Of a stretch of DNA of 64,000 nt, positions 43,962 to 53,958 are shown piece after piece. This DNA is from Cristatella mucedo (Eukaryota; Bryozoa; Phylactolaemata; Cristatellidae): NCBI GenBank assembly GCA_009760855.2, contig WPIO01000009.1:9005001-9069000 (forward strand), written 5' to 3'. Position 1 is the first letter of the stretch. Each line of letters opens with the position of its first letter. The notes beneath the pieces are model-generated. The model saw only the letters and a program-made list of their open reading frames with translations, did not search any database and was not told the DNA's origin. Made by a program: the position numbers and the translations under genes.

Positions 43962-46128
43962 GTGAGTCGTGGTGGAAGCCGTGTTTGCCCGTAGCCCACT
44001 CACCAGCTCACTCAGCCGACTGCGGTTTTAAAGGGTGCCTGCTGGCATGTTGCACTTCGCCATCGATTTAGGTGCACAGATAGCATAGTTGTAGCGATTT
44101 TGTATGCAATTTTTGTCAGCGGCGTCGCAGCACATTTGTGGAACGCCGGGCAGCTGTTCCCCACACGAGTATACCGACCGATATTGTTGCTACGCACCTA
44201 ATCTCTGGCACCTGGCATTCGAAGGATGCCGGACGAAGAGTCGCGCTGGCTGCAGTCATCCTGCTGGCTAGGCGACCGGTCTTGAGTGTGGCATTTTGCT
44301 CTTGAGCTGCTTCGGCAGTCTTTGCCCGGCGTCAATAGATGCCTAAACTCCGGAAGCAGCGGGTCGTTGAAAGCCGAACCGCGATGCTGTGCATGTGCTG
44401 ATAGTTAATCAAGCTGCTTGTGGCTCACGCATTTTTTGGGCTGGCAAGTGCCTTGGCATTCAACCTACCCGGTTATACTCGACCTAGCATGCCGAGGTGC
44501 TAAGGGCAGCGGTGGATGTCTCCTAGACATCGTTATAGTTCTTTCACTCACCATCCCACAGCGGGTTTCTCGAACACTACCCGTGCTCGTAGGGTGTCGC
44601 AAAAACGCCAGGAGTCACTTTAGTATTCGATGTCGCTCATTGTTTCGTTTCGTACAGGTAAACCTATATGTTCGTCGGAAGTGTATCAATCTTTGTTGGC
44701 CTGTTACGTGACATTCATTCTTAAAGTCTACTCCTGCGGGTTTTCATTTTAGTAGCTGCACTTCATTTGGGATCGTAGGGTTACGGTCACATGTACTACC
44801 AGGTGAGCTAAATCTCAGTGTTATAGTCGTGGGCTGGATAATTTTTGAAATATCATTGAGTAGTATTGTAGTTCGAGTGCCAGATTTGTGGGATTTCCGT
44901 CCACGTGACTGCTGTATTGGCAGGATTCTGCTGGTCCGGGTGCTCCCTTCCTAATACCGGCTCATGTGAGCAAAACAGGCACATTAGTGGTCGCAATTAC
45001 GTGTCGGTGGAAACAACTGCATCGTAACCCTTTCTTTGTGATCCCTTCTCTTTCGAAACGCGATCGCCCTTGACTGCACTAGTCGATCGCATGCGATCGT
45101 GTGACAAGACTCGGATGCTTCAGTTTGAATGTCGATCTCTTACTCGCCCCAGTTGCAGTGTCATGCCATATTTTTTTTTTTAAAACACTCGGCACGTATG
45201 CTTGAAAACGTATGCTGTGAAAATTGCGCTGGTGCTGCTCACTGCTGCTCACTCATAGTTTGTCCGTATTTTCTTGGTACACCTGACGTACACCTTTTTC
45301 TGCCAGTTATGCTAACCCGTGATACTGTACCTGGTGGAAGCTGGCCTCTGACACATGCCACTTCTTTTGTAGTCTCCAAGCGGGCTCCAGATTTTGAAGG
45401 GACTGCCGTCGTTAATGGAGAGTTTAAGGACCTGAAACTGACCGACTTCAAAGGAAAATACCTCGTTCTCGTCTTCTACCCGCTGGACTTGTATGCTCGC
45501 CACACAGCTGCCCACCTTGATCTTCGGCAGCATTCGGCCCGGCTGTCTGTCTGTTGGGGGCAGCGCATCTAGTGTGCTGCCAGAAGTGCTGATAGCCAAA
45601 GTGTGCCGAGTTTTATAGCTGTTACCGGGAGTGCTTGGATAAGTGCCACGATTGCAGCTTTATTCCTGGCTAGCCAGCCTGCTGCGGTAAACAAGGGGTG
45701 TGTGGCCGGTGACACTTTTTGCATCTCCACAACGTGAAATCACCGATTGGCACTGAAGAGCCTTGGGTGCCCACCCTTCGTGTTTTTCTTAGGCACGATT
45801 GTCGATTGTGCATCCATGCGAATCTTTAGCCGACCGCAGGTTGGTGGGATGATGAGAGAGCCTGCCTCTCGTACTTAGGACGTTTCAGAGCGGCAAAATG
45901 AGACGAGTGTCTTCTGTCCGGTCGAGTGTCTCGCTCTGCCGAGGCGGCACTATCGCAAAGCTTACGTCGATTTCGTGCTGCCGCAGACGAAAAATGTGCT
46001 GCCTTTTTGCGCACTTCGGGTCTCGAGGTGCTTTCGCCCGCTACTCTCCACCCTCGGCTTTCGCGCTCGCTCAGTCTCGAAGCAGCCCCTCCCCATCCGG
46101 TCATCGCCCCCGAATCTGCATGACTTTG

Positions 46129-46179
<51 letters not shown>

Positions 46180-48586
46180 CGTGCGCAGCAAGGTTTGCCT
46201 CTCCGGTCAGTGCAAAATGCATCCGCTAGCAACCGCTTGAGCGCAGGCCTTTCGAAATGGCGGCCCGGAACGCGTGGGCCCCGCCGGCGTAGCTTTGCGC
46301 AGCAAGTGACTCGCGCACACCCGCCCGCCCCCAGCTGCTCCGATGGCGGGTGTGACGGCTGTGGATGCTGCGAGCTCTGCTTTCCCGTGGAGAGCGGACT
46401 GCAGAGCGGAGTAGAGCCCGACGTAAGAGAGAGGCTCTCTTACGTCGAGGAGGGGGAGACATTTGCTTCGTGGCGAGCGCTGTCTCCCCTTCCCCTCCTT
46501 TGACTCCGGCAGTCGGTGCTGGGCTTTGCGTGCCCGGCTTTGCATTCGTCGTCGGCTGCCCAGTAACTGTCTGCTCCGAATGCGATGCCCGATGCTATGA
46601 CTGCCACGCGAGCGACCCTGGGGCAGGGGGGCGATTTGTGGCTGAGGGGAAAGAGAAGGAGAGAGAGAGAGAGATAGGAGGGGGTTGTACTGTTGTGCGG
46701 CGGGCATGGACGCTGAGGGCCAGATTTTCCGCCACGGCAGCCAGTTTGACGGTCGGACAGGTGCTGCCAGAGTGAAGCCAAGGCATCGCTCCGAGGCCGC
46801 ACATTACCATTACGCACGTGTCGTCCAGGTCGGCCTCGGAGCAGCAGGTGTCGACTCAATGTGGCCCCCTGTCGTTGCGCGTTCCGTAGCTTCAGATGGC
46901 GCACGACAAGGGGCTTGGCTAGAGCCTGCTGTCAGCTGTCGTTCGTGAGTCACCGGTCGCTCGTTCGCATGGGGAGAAGCTGTTTATCCACGGCCGTCAC
47001 GCTCGTGAGAAACCTAAACGCCCTCTGGAGAATCTCTTGCCGCCCCCCGCCCCGAGTGAGCTCCAGCCTGTCGTTTGTCACGACGCCCGGAGCAGCTCTT
47101 TAAAGTTGGCCCACGCTGGCCACCTGATTGATATCGTAGCTCCTCTGAAGTCAGGCTGACAGCCTATAAATAAAAATAAAAGCCTGGTCATTACTGAGGC
47201 GGCTGACGTCGCCTTTTTGTCAGAGATGGGCCTGCAGGCCTCACTTGAGCAGCGCCTGCTCAGCTGTCCTTTTCATTTGGCTAGAACATTGACATTGAAC
47301 CTTGACATTCATCGCTCTGGCTGCCACATGGATGCAGCGCGGGACGAGACCCGGGAAGTTGAAGGCCGTTTGTCGAGGCTGCGTACGTTTGCCGTGCTTG
47401 AAGGGGGGCCACGCCTTAGTGTAGCGCTGCACCAAGGCGGCATGCTGAAGTGCTGGCTTGTGAGCTTGGAAGCCTCCTGCCTGGAAGCCCGTGCATAAAC
47501 CTGCCTGCGGTGGCAGTGCCTCGGCGTGCGGGGCGCACTGCTCCGCCGAGTCGTTGCTGGCCCCAACCCCGTGAGGATGCAACGTTTTTTGCAAAGTTTC
47601 TGTGTGGCTTCCGGTCAGTTGCGGCTCTTCGTTTTCTCGCACAGCACGTTCGTGTGTCCGACGGAAATTATCGCGTTCAGCGATCGCGTCGACGAGTTCA
47701 AGGCCCTCAACACCGAGGTGGTCGCCGTATCGGTGGACTCCCAGTTTACTCATCTTGCCTGGTGAGAGCCGTTCGGAGAGGGGGAGACAGTTGAGCGACA
47801 AGATCGTGCGCACACTCCCCTCTCCCCCGTGCCTCTGTGCCATTCAAACGGCAGCATTTCGTGAAACGAGCAGTTGCTTCTAAACGCTTCTAAACGTGCG
47901 TGCCTGACATTGCACGCGAGAGTGCCCGGTTTTTCTCCGACACGCTATACGGTATTTCTCATTCGTTGCCAAGGATCAATACTCCTCGAACGCAGGGTGG
48001 CCTCGGCAAAGTGAGGCTGCCCCTGCTTTCTGATCTGACGCAGAAGATCTCCAAAGACTACGGAGTGCTGCTGGAAGACGCTGGCCACACGCTGAGGTGA
48101 GCCGGCTCGCCTGCTGGTGACGCCCGTGCCCCGCCCCCCCCCCCCCCCCCCCCGGCATCCTCCGATGGACGTGGGACGACTGGCTGGACACGCATGGGCT
48201 GAGAGCGAGGCGATGCCCCCTTCTGCCGCCCCAGCTGGCTGCTTTGTGTGCGCATGCGTGCACTGCAAACCGAACGATCCGAGTGGTGCCATCGCTGCCA
48301 CCGCTTTCTGATGCACCGCACGTGATCATCGTGGCGATGTTGCAGAGGCCTGTTCATCATCGACGAGAAGGGCATTCTGCGACAGATCACCATGAACGAC
48401 CTTCCAGTCGGCCGGTCCGTGGACGAGACTCTGCGTCTGGTGCAGGCGTTTCAGTACACAGACAGGCACGGCGAGGTGTGCCCGGCAGGTTGGAAGCCCG
48501 GCGGCGATACAATCATACCGAACCCGAAGGACAAGCTCAACTATTTCAACAAACAGCACAGCCAGGATGCCCATAAGGACCTGTAG
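43814..48586 (+). CDS. PRDX4: peroxiredoxin-4, secretory/ER 2-Cys peroxiredoxin (gene span over five exons)
   Basis: Exons 43814-43961, 45373-45490, 47645-47761, 47974-48096 and 48346-48586 join in phase into 747 bases, 248 residues. 2-Cys peroxiredoxins reduce hydrogen peroxide; PRDX4 is the ER member and feeds oxidising equivalents to disulfide isomerases. Seen here: a signal peptide [18 protein letters not shown], then [14 protein letters not shown] with the extra N-terminal Cys (about 22) typical of PRDX4, [15 protein letters not shown], the peroxidatic Cys93 in TFVCPTE with Pro86, Thr90 and Arg133 (INTPR), the GGLG motif (136-139), and the resolving Cys214 in EVCPAGW. GGLG with the C-terminal YF (235-236) marks a hyperoxidation-sensitive type. 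The end extends past YF with 12 residues, ending [21 protein letters not shown] supports PRDX4 over PRDX1 or PRDX3. Confidence 0.96.
43962..45372 (+). other. PRDX4 intron 1
   Basis: 1.4 kb without a recognised repeat or exon. Confidence 0.8.
45373..45490 (+). CDS. PRDX4: PRDX4 exon 2
   Basis: Acceptor CTTCTTTTGTAG before 45373, donor TT|GTATGC at 45491. It encodes [20 protein letters not shown] and [13 protein letters not shown], and ends in a split Phe codon. Confidence 0.95.
46132..46182. repeat. (GT)n(GC)n microsatellite
   Basis: GT repeats followed by GCGCGCGCGTGCGC. Confidence 0.95.
46419..46447. repeat. 13-bp perfect hairpin with 3-nt loop
   Basis: CGACGTAAGAGAG and its exact reverse complement, separated by AGG. 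It contains an ACGT core at each end. Confidence 0.85.
47645..47761 (+). CDS. PRDX4: PRDX4 exon 3 (peroxidatic Cys)
   Basis: Acceptor TTCTCGCACAG before 47645, donor TG|GTGAGA at 47762. The first base finishes Phe, giving [16 protein letters not shown]; it then encodes [17 protein letters not shown] and ends in a split Trp codon. Confidence 0.96.
47974..48096 (+). CDS. PRDX4: PRDX4 exon 4
   Basis: Acceptor CGTTGCCAAG before 47974 (AAG, a weaker form), donor AG|GTGAGC at 48097. It encodes [18 protein letters not shown] and [16 protein letters not shown], and ends in a split Arg codon. The introns on either side are short (212 and 249 bases). Confidence 0.95.
48134..48153. repeat. poly-C run
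   Basis: About 20 C residues in PRDX4 intron 4, just after the exon 4 donor. Confidence 0.9.
48346..48586 (+). CDS. PRDX4: PRDX4 terminal exon (resolving Cys)
   Basis: Acceptor GATGTTGCAG before 48346. It encodes [50 protein letters not shown] and the YFNK motif, then [10 protein letters not shown] and TAG at 48584-48586. Confidence 0.96.
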
Positions 48587-48677
48587 GTCACTCACTATCT
48601 CTTTGGAGGTTTATTCCACTGCTGCCTTCAGCACAATGCTGTCTGTTAATTTTAGTGTACAGCACAGTGTGCATTTG

Positions 48678-48683
48678 AATAAA
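48678..48683 (+). terminator. AATAAA polyadenylation signal, PRDX4
   Basis: Canonical hexamer 91 bases past the PRDX4 stop codon. Confidence 0.75.
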
Positions 48684-48830
48684 TCCGTGAGCAGTCCTCG
48701 GTGTCAGCGTGTGGTGCAGCGTCGACAGTGTACATGTACATCAACACAAAAGTAAAAGGGTAGCAGAAACGCATCGCTGACGTCAGCTGCTTTTCTACTG
48801 GTGGTTGTTGCTTCCATGGGTGCTGGGATA

Positions 48831-49075
48831 CAGTGGCAGAGCCAGAGTTTTCATCTCCCGGGGGGGGGGGGCGACTAGAAAGACCAGCAGCATTTTTACA
48901 TAGGGGGTAAAACCCACAAGATTTTCAAGTATGCAGGGTCAGATCCGAAATTTATAAAAAGTTATAGCCAAAAATCACAGTGTTTATTCGACACGAACTC
49001 GGCAGTTGCTCATTGAGTGGAGTTTAAAGCATAATTTCTTCGTTGGTGATGGTCGCCGGCAGAGGAATAGGTGGT
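48831..49075. mobile_element. hAT-like MITE, diverged copy lacking one end
   Basis: CAGTGGCAGAGCCAG at 48831-48845 corresponds to the left TIR of the MITE at 32922. Shared interior phrases include GTTTATTCGACACGAACTCG, GTTGCTCATTGAGTGG and AAAGCATAATTTCTTCGTTG. No right TIR was found. Confidence 0.75.
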
Positions 49076-50254
49076 CGGTGTGGTGTTGGCTTCTGCCTGG
49101 ACGTTGTAGCCTTAGGTGCACTGAGCAGCAGAAGCAGGGAGTGCCGTGACAGGCAGCAGCAGCTGCCTGAACAGCTGCTGCATGCTGCTGGTTCATTGGA
49201 TCAGGAGTGGGCCCACCGACCCGTAATCGTAACTCGTAGCTGATGCTGCTGGGCACCGTGGTAGGGCTTCAAGCGTTCTTGTCAGGATTCCGCAGTTGGT
49301 TCAGTGCAGCCGGCGGGCGACTCACCCTGGTTTCTTGGTCCTTGAGCTTTGACCGTTGGCCGATTTGTGACTACCTTGGGTGCCGGCAATCAACTGTTAA
49401 TAGCTCAGGCTGCCATCGGGTGGAGCTGAATTTGTTGGAGAATGCCACCGCTAAAACGATTGGATTTGGCCACCGATCGGTGGCGAAATAGGGTTTTCGC
49501 AAAGTTATAGCTTTTCTCTGGTAGCTTCTCCAGGTCTGCAACCGTGTGTGTTGTCGACCGATGGGTGCCAGTGATCGATAAATGTGGTCAATGCATGAAG
49601 TAAGCAAGCCGTCCTTGATGCTCGGCCAAACCGGTGGAAACATTGTGGCAGCACTGTGGACTGACGCAAGGATGTTCTGTGTTGCTGCTAAGCATAGGCT
49701 TCGTGAACGTTGTAATGATTAGCTGACAGTGGCATGCTTGATGCTGTGCTGATGTGGCAGTGGTCGTGCTGGCGCTAGTATTGCCTAACGGTAGATCGCA
49801 ACTGTGATGTAAATTGCTTTAGCTGGCCTTATTTGCAAGTGAGGAAGCGATTTCTCCTATGGACTACATTGTGGCATTTTCGGAGAGTTCTTCTGGTTGC
49901 TGGCCAACTCCAAATGGCGAATGCAGTATGGTTGCTCAAGGTTGCGATTGATGCCTTGTGCTGGCTGTGATCGGTGTCAACTGACAGCGAATGAAACCAT
50001 ACTGCCATCAGGCTCCAAACTCGGGGTACAGGGTCTAGAATCTTTAGCAGTAACCACATTAGCAGTGGGACAACGTGAGATGAATCAAGGCAGTTGGGTA
50101 GCCACCGAAGACAATGGGTTGCAGGACGGCCGGTGCTGCATTGGGTCCCAGTTCCTGTGCTGTCACGTGGTCCAGTCCAGACGTCACTTCCGGAAACTTG
50201 ATATCCGAGCCCTAATCGTGATTGCAGTTGCTGGTACATTCACCCTCATGTGAT
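49076..50254. other. no gene recognised
   Basis: Mixed-composition sequence; open frames lack domains. A CTGCTG/CAGCAG-rich inverted motif occurs near 49157-49190. Confidence 0.5.
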
Positions 50255-50322
50255 TATTATAATAATGTCTTTTGTGTGGCGCCCCAAGAGAACTGAAACT
50301 CGATTCAGTCGTTTTTCGGATC
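50255..50322 (-). mobile_element. SINE A / LINE tail scrap
   Basis: GTGGCGCCCCAAGAGAACTGAAACTCGATT is the reverse of the shared tail; the head is missing. A 20-base direct duplication follows at 50381-50420. Confidence 0.6.
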
Positions 50323-51960
50323 GCTGCAAGAGAAGCAATAAACCATAGTTTGTGAGAATCACGTTATTTTGCTGAGGCAAGCACAGACATGATGAGGCAA
50401 GCACAGACATGAGCTCACGTAGCAACGTTCTCCGCCCAAGCAGGTCTTTGTGGGCTCCGTATGCTTGAAGTCGTAGCGAATGCTTGTCGAGCCTCTGCAC
50501 TGCGTTAATTTCTATTTAACACGATTGCCCGCTGCCTTCACTTGGAGGCTTTTGCTCATTGTAAAGATGTCGTTCCTCACGATGACTGGAGTGGCTTAAG
50601 ACACTCGGTCTGTCCTTTTTTATGTCGGTCCTCTCGCTGCTGTGAAAGCTGCGGTGAAAGCTGCTGTGAAAGCTGCAGCTCGAGATTGACCTTTTCCTTA
50701 TCAACTTCCTGGGATGGCAGAGATTGGCTGAATAACTCCTTACCTTACCAGGAAGCTGCAGCTGCAAAAGACAGGGCCAAATGCTGAAGCTTTCAGCCTT
50801 GAACTTCAGCGGCGACCCTTCTTAGGTTTCGCGTGGCTGAGAGACCCAGCCGAACCTTAGCTAGCTGGCCAGACATTTGCTTCGCTTAGAGCGTCAGTGT
50901 CAAAGTGGAAACCAGTGCTAGTCACAATGCCCTTTTACAATATCGGCTCAGTTGTGATAAAAAACCGCGAATGAACTTATGAAGATTAAATTTCTTGTGC
51001 CAGCTGGGAGCCCTAAAATGTGGTGCACCTAATCAACTAAGATTTTTTTGAAATGGTTGCACCCAGTCGTTTAATGCTCTCAATTCCACAGCCTTATTAT
51101 TTGCTCATACTAAATTGCTCTGATACCCAGAGGCGTTTCTCGAGGCTATGTAGAAGAACGTTCTAACAACCCCGTCCAACTAACCAAATATGGACGCCTT
51201 AGCTTCATATGGATGAGTGACTGGGAATGTGATCATACCATACCGATAGATCTTGGTGTGCAATGATTACTAACGAAGCTCATCTCTGTGCGTTCAGGGC
51301 ATTCTTGAAGTGCGCGAGCCGAAAACTAAGCGGAATTAGTTCATATTCTGGTCAAAAGAAGCGAGGAATAGTGGGCTTCAAGAATGGCATTCGCAATCTA
51401 CGTATATCTTTGACGCCCATCTCGCTATGCTCAAAGAGATTCATCAGGGGCTCCGGGCTCTGAGGTGAGCCGAGTGCTCCTGGTAGGACATACTGGACTT
51501 TGAACGGCGGCACTCCGAAGGGTAGCATAACGATGGTGTGACGAGATTCAATTTATGTTCGTGGAAGGGCTTTACTAAATTAATCGCCAGCATCGAAAAA
51601 TTACTCGCATCAGCTACGGTCATTTTGCATACCTTATTTGCCTCAATTCGCTTTAATTTCGATTCGCTCGTGTTTTCTGCGGCCTGACGTGAAGAAACTG
51701 TTTCGCTCGCTCATTTTCCAACCGGAAATATTGGTGTATTTCAAACTACCACTGGCCAGATCGCAAGCACAACGTTACAGGTGAATGATCGCTCTTTCCT
51801 TGTACTTTTGACGCTTGAGCGTTGAGAAATAAGCAATCCGTTAGAAATAAACATCCGTCGCGTAGTCTATTGTGGCGGTTGGCAGTATGGCGGTTGACGG
51901 TCATGTGGCTGAAACTAGCGACTGCCTAGGTTAGGTCAGTCGTTGACGTCAGTGACTGAC
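50323..51960. other. no gene recognised
   Basis: Nothing coding or repetitive recognised beyond short GTGAAAGCTGC triplication near 50642-50675. Confidence 0.5.
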
Positions 51961-52017
51961 CCGTGTCGAGCCGCATGACACGCCAGCTCCAGTGGCGTGT
52001 CATGCGGCTCGACACGG
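51961..52017. repeat. perfect 25-bp palindrome with 7-nt spacer
   Basis: Bases 51961-51985 are the exact reverse complement of 51993-52017; the spacer is GCTCCAG. No mismatch, so it is recent or maintained. Confidence 0.92.
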
Positions 52018-52329
52018 CCCTTCCGGTCCGTCTAATGTGGGCTCGGAAGCGCCGGCTTTCTCTGGTCGTTACGCGTACGGTTCGTCTAATATTAGCAACG
52101 GCTGCTCGAGTGTTTCCATGATCTCGTCTGAATGTGCACAACCGGATGTCCTTTTCGACTGTCAACGATTTGATCCTTGAGACGATTACTTTTAGCGTAA
52201 GCGACTACGATGGCATCGAAAAACGAAAAGTACCGGAATGCATCGGCACGTTGGTCAAACGCGACGGTCGTCTCGAAGAAGATGCGGCCTTAAGACGAAG
52301 TTGGGTTCCCAGGCATCACCGCCGGGTCT

Positions 52330-52452
52330 TTGCCCAGGGGATAAGGCTCTGGCACTACGTGACTGTGATGGTCGCGGGTTCGTGTCGTGCCGTGGGCGAT
52401 TCTGTATTTCGCACTGCAAGCGACAGCGACAAAGGCGATTCCGCAACTTTTT
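52330..52452 (+). mobile_element. SINE family B, diverged
   Basis: GGTCGCGGGTTCGTGTCGTG (B box), GTGGGCGATTCTG and GCACTGCAAGCGACAGCGAC correspond to the B family body. Confidence 0.55.
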
Positions 52453-52645
52453 AAACGAGGCCTTCGAGTTGACTGAACTTTGTTCCAGAGTCTTGCCAGA
52501 CCTCCACCCGTCTCATCACCTCTCACCATCGTCGTCATTTCCGCCACCTCCACCGCCGCCGCCGCCGCCAGCCGCCAGCCGCCTCTCGCTGCCGTCTCTT
52601 TGCGCGGCCTCGCGCGCCGCTCGCTGGGAGCCCGAGTCATTCTAC

Positions 52646-52706
<61 letters not shown>
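52646..52706. repeat. (CT)n microsatellite
   Basis: Pure CT tract. Confidence 0.95.
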
Positions 52707-52707
<1 letters not shown>

Positions 52708-53850
52708 GACCGAGGATGCGGAACTACTTTGGCTCGACCACCATTGTCCGAAGCAACAAGTGCACGCAGAGTCGAGGAAAGAAGAGCGTTGCCGGGAGTG
52801 ACTGCTCAAGCACACCGGAGACACGTGACAAGCACGCCGGAGACAGCGGAGGCCGCTCTCTGACTGCCCGCCCGCCGGCCGCTCGCATGTCAAGAAGGCG
52901 CGTGATAATCGCGTACGTTCTCGTGAGGAGATTTTACTCCAGTGTTTACTCAGTTGCGACTCGAGAAGATCTGTCAGTTTCGTCAGATTCGTGTCGACGA
53001 ATCCGATCAGCCGCGCCGCCTGCAGCCTTGGAGGCAAAATTCAGGAGACAGCCGCCGATGTGGCGAAAATGTCAGGCGGGCTGCCAGCCACCAGGCGCTT
53101 TCTCAAATTAACCGCAGCACAGAAATAGGCGAAAAACGCCATTTTTCTTTCTAAATTGATCTGTCGTCGAGAGGCTCCTGAGCGGATAACGTCCGAGCCA
53201 GCGACGGCCGTTTTTTTTACCGAGGCTGCAGGAGCACCCTGAAATGAGATGCAACCCGAGAGCTGAGAGCATGCTTGAAAGCAGCCTCGCGCTATGAAGC
53301 AGGTGCTTTACTTTCGCTCCGTCTTACGTCACCTACGAGACCGAGGCTGCTCGACGGGCGGGCGCTCGATCGCCTTGCAGTGCGGTGCTTCTAATCGCCT
53401 ACCTCGAAAATGCACGGCTATTCTTACTGCATGGGACATTCTGAAAAGGATGACCGTCCCATGCACTGAATGCTCCGCATTCCGTAGTTGTATCACTCTC
53501 TACATCGGGATTTGAAATGGGCGATCGTGCGCGATAAGGAAGTGCATAGGGCGATCGATTCCACTACCATACGTAGCGCCTTGACGACCGCCAGCAGTCC
53601 TCCCGATCCTGATCGGAACGAGGGAAATATTGTCGGATGCAGCCGAAACTAGAGACGCGCGCTCGACGCTTCAGTTTTCGCTCACACATCCCGAAGGACG
53701 TCCATCGACGGCCCATCTGAGGCCCGGTCCGGCGCGCTCCGAGCGTGCCCGAGCGTGGCCGCACATATCTCCATCGGTCGTCGCGATGTGAGCTTCTCCC
53801 ACGGAAGCCCGCCGTCGGTCTTCGCCGGGCCCGGTGTAGTAGAGGCGGGC
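52707..53850. other. no gene recognised
   Basis: CpG-rich; open frames on both strands without domains. Confidence 0.5.
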
Positions 53851-53958
53851 GCGCTCTCTCGCACTCTCTCGCGCTCTCTCGCGCTCTCTCGCACTCTCTC
53901 GCGCTCTCTCGCGCTCTCACCGCGCTCTCACCGCGCTCTCTCGCGCTCTCTCGCGCTG
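53851..53958. repeat. 10-bp minisatellite (GCGCTCTCTC type)
   Basis: About ten units of GCGCTCTCTC/GCACTCTCTC/GCGCTCTCAC. The Ser/Arg/Leu and Arg/Glu repeat ORFs here are by-products. Confidence 0.92.

Larger units (their letters stand above)
45491..47644 (+). other. PRDX4 intron 2 (2.15 kb) with a CpG-rich island
   Basis: 45.85-47.1 kb is CpG-rich, with a (GT)n tract at 46132-46172 and a 13-bp hairpin at 46419-46447. Open frames on both strands show no domain. Confidence 0.7.

Noticed and set aside
48134-48153. Poly-C run as a functional element
   Set aside because: It is a homopolymer in an intron; length is also prone to sequencing error.
52134-52454. Open frame with LILETITFSVSDYDGIEK, slightly like a C2 domain strand
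   Set aside because: The resemblance covers under 25 residues, no calcium-binding loops follow, and the end of the frame runs into a SINE B remnant.
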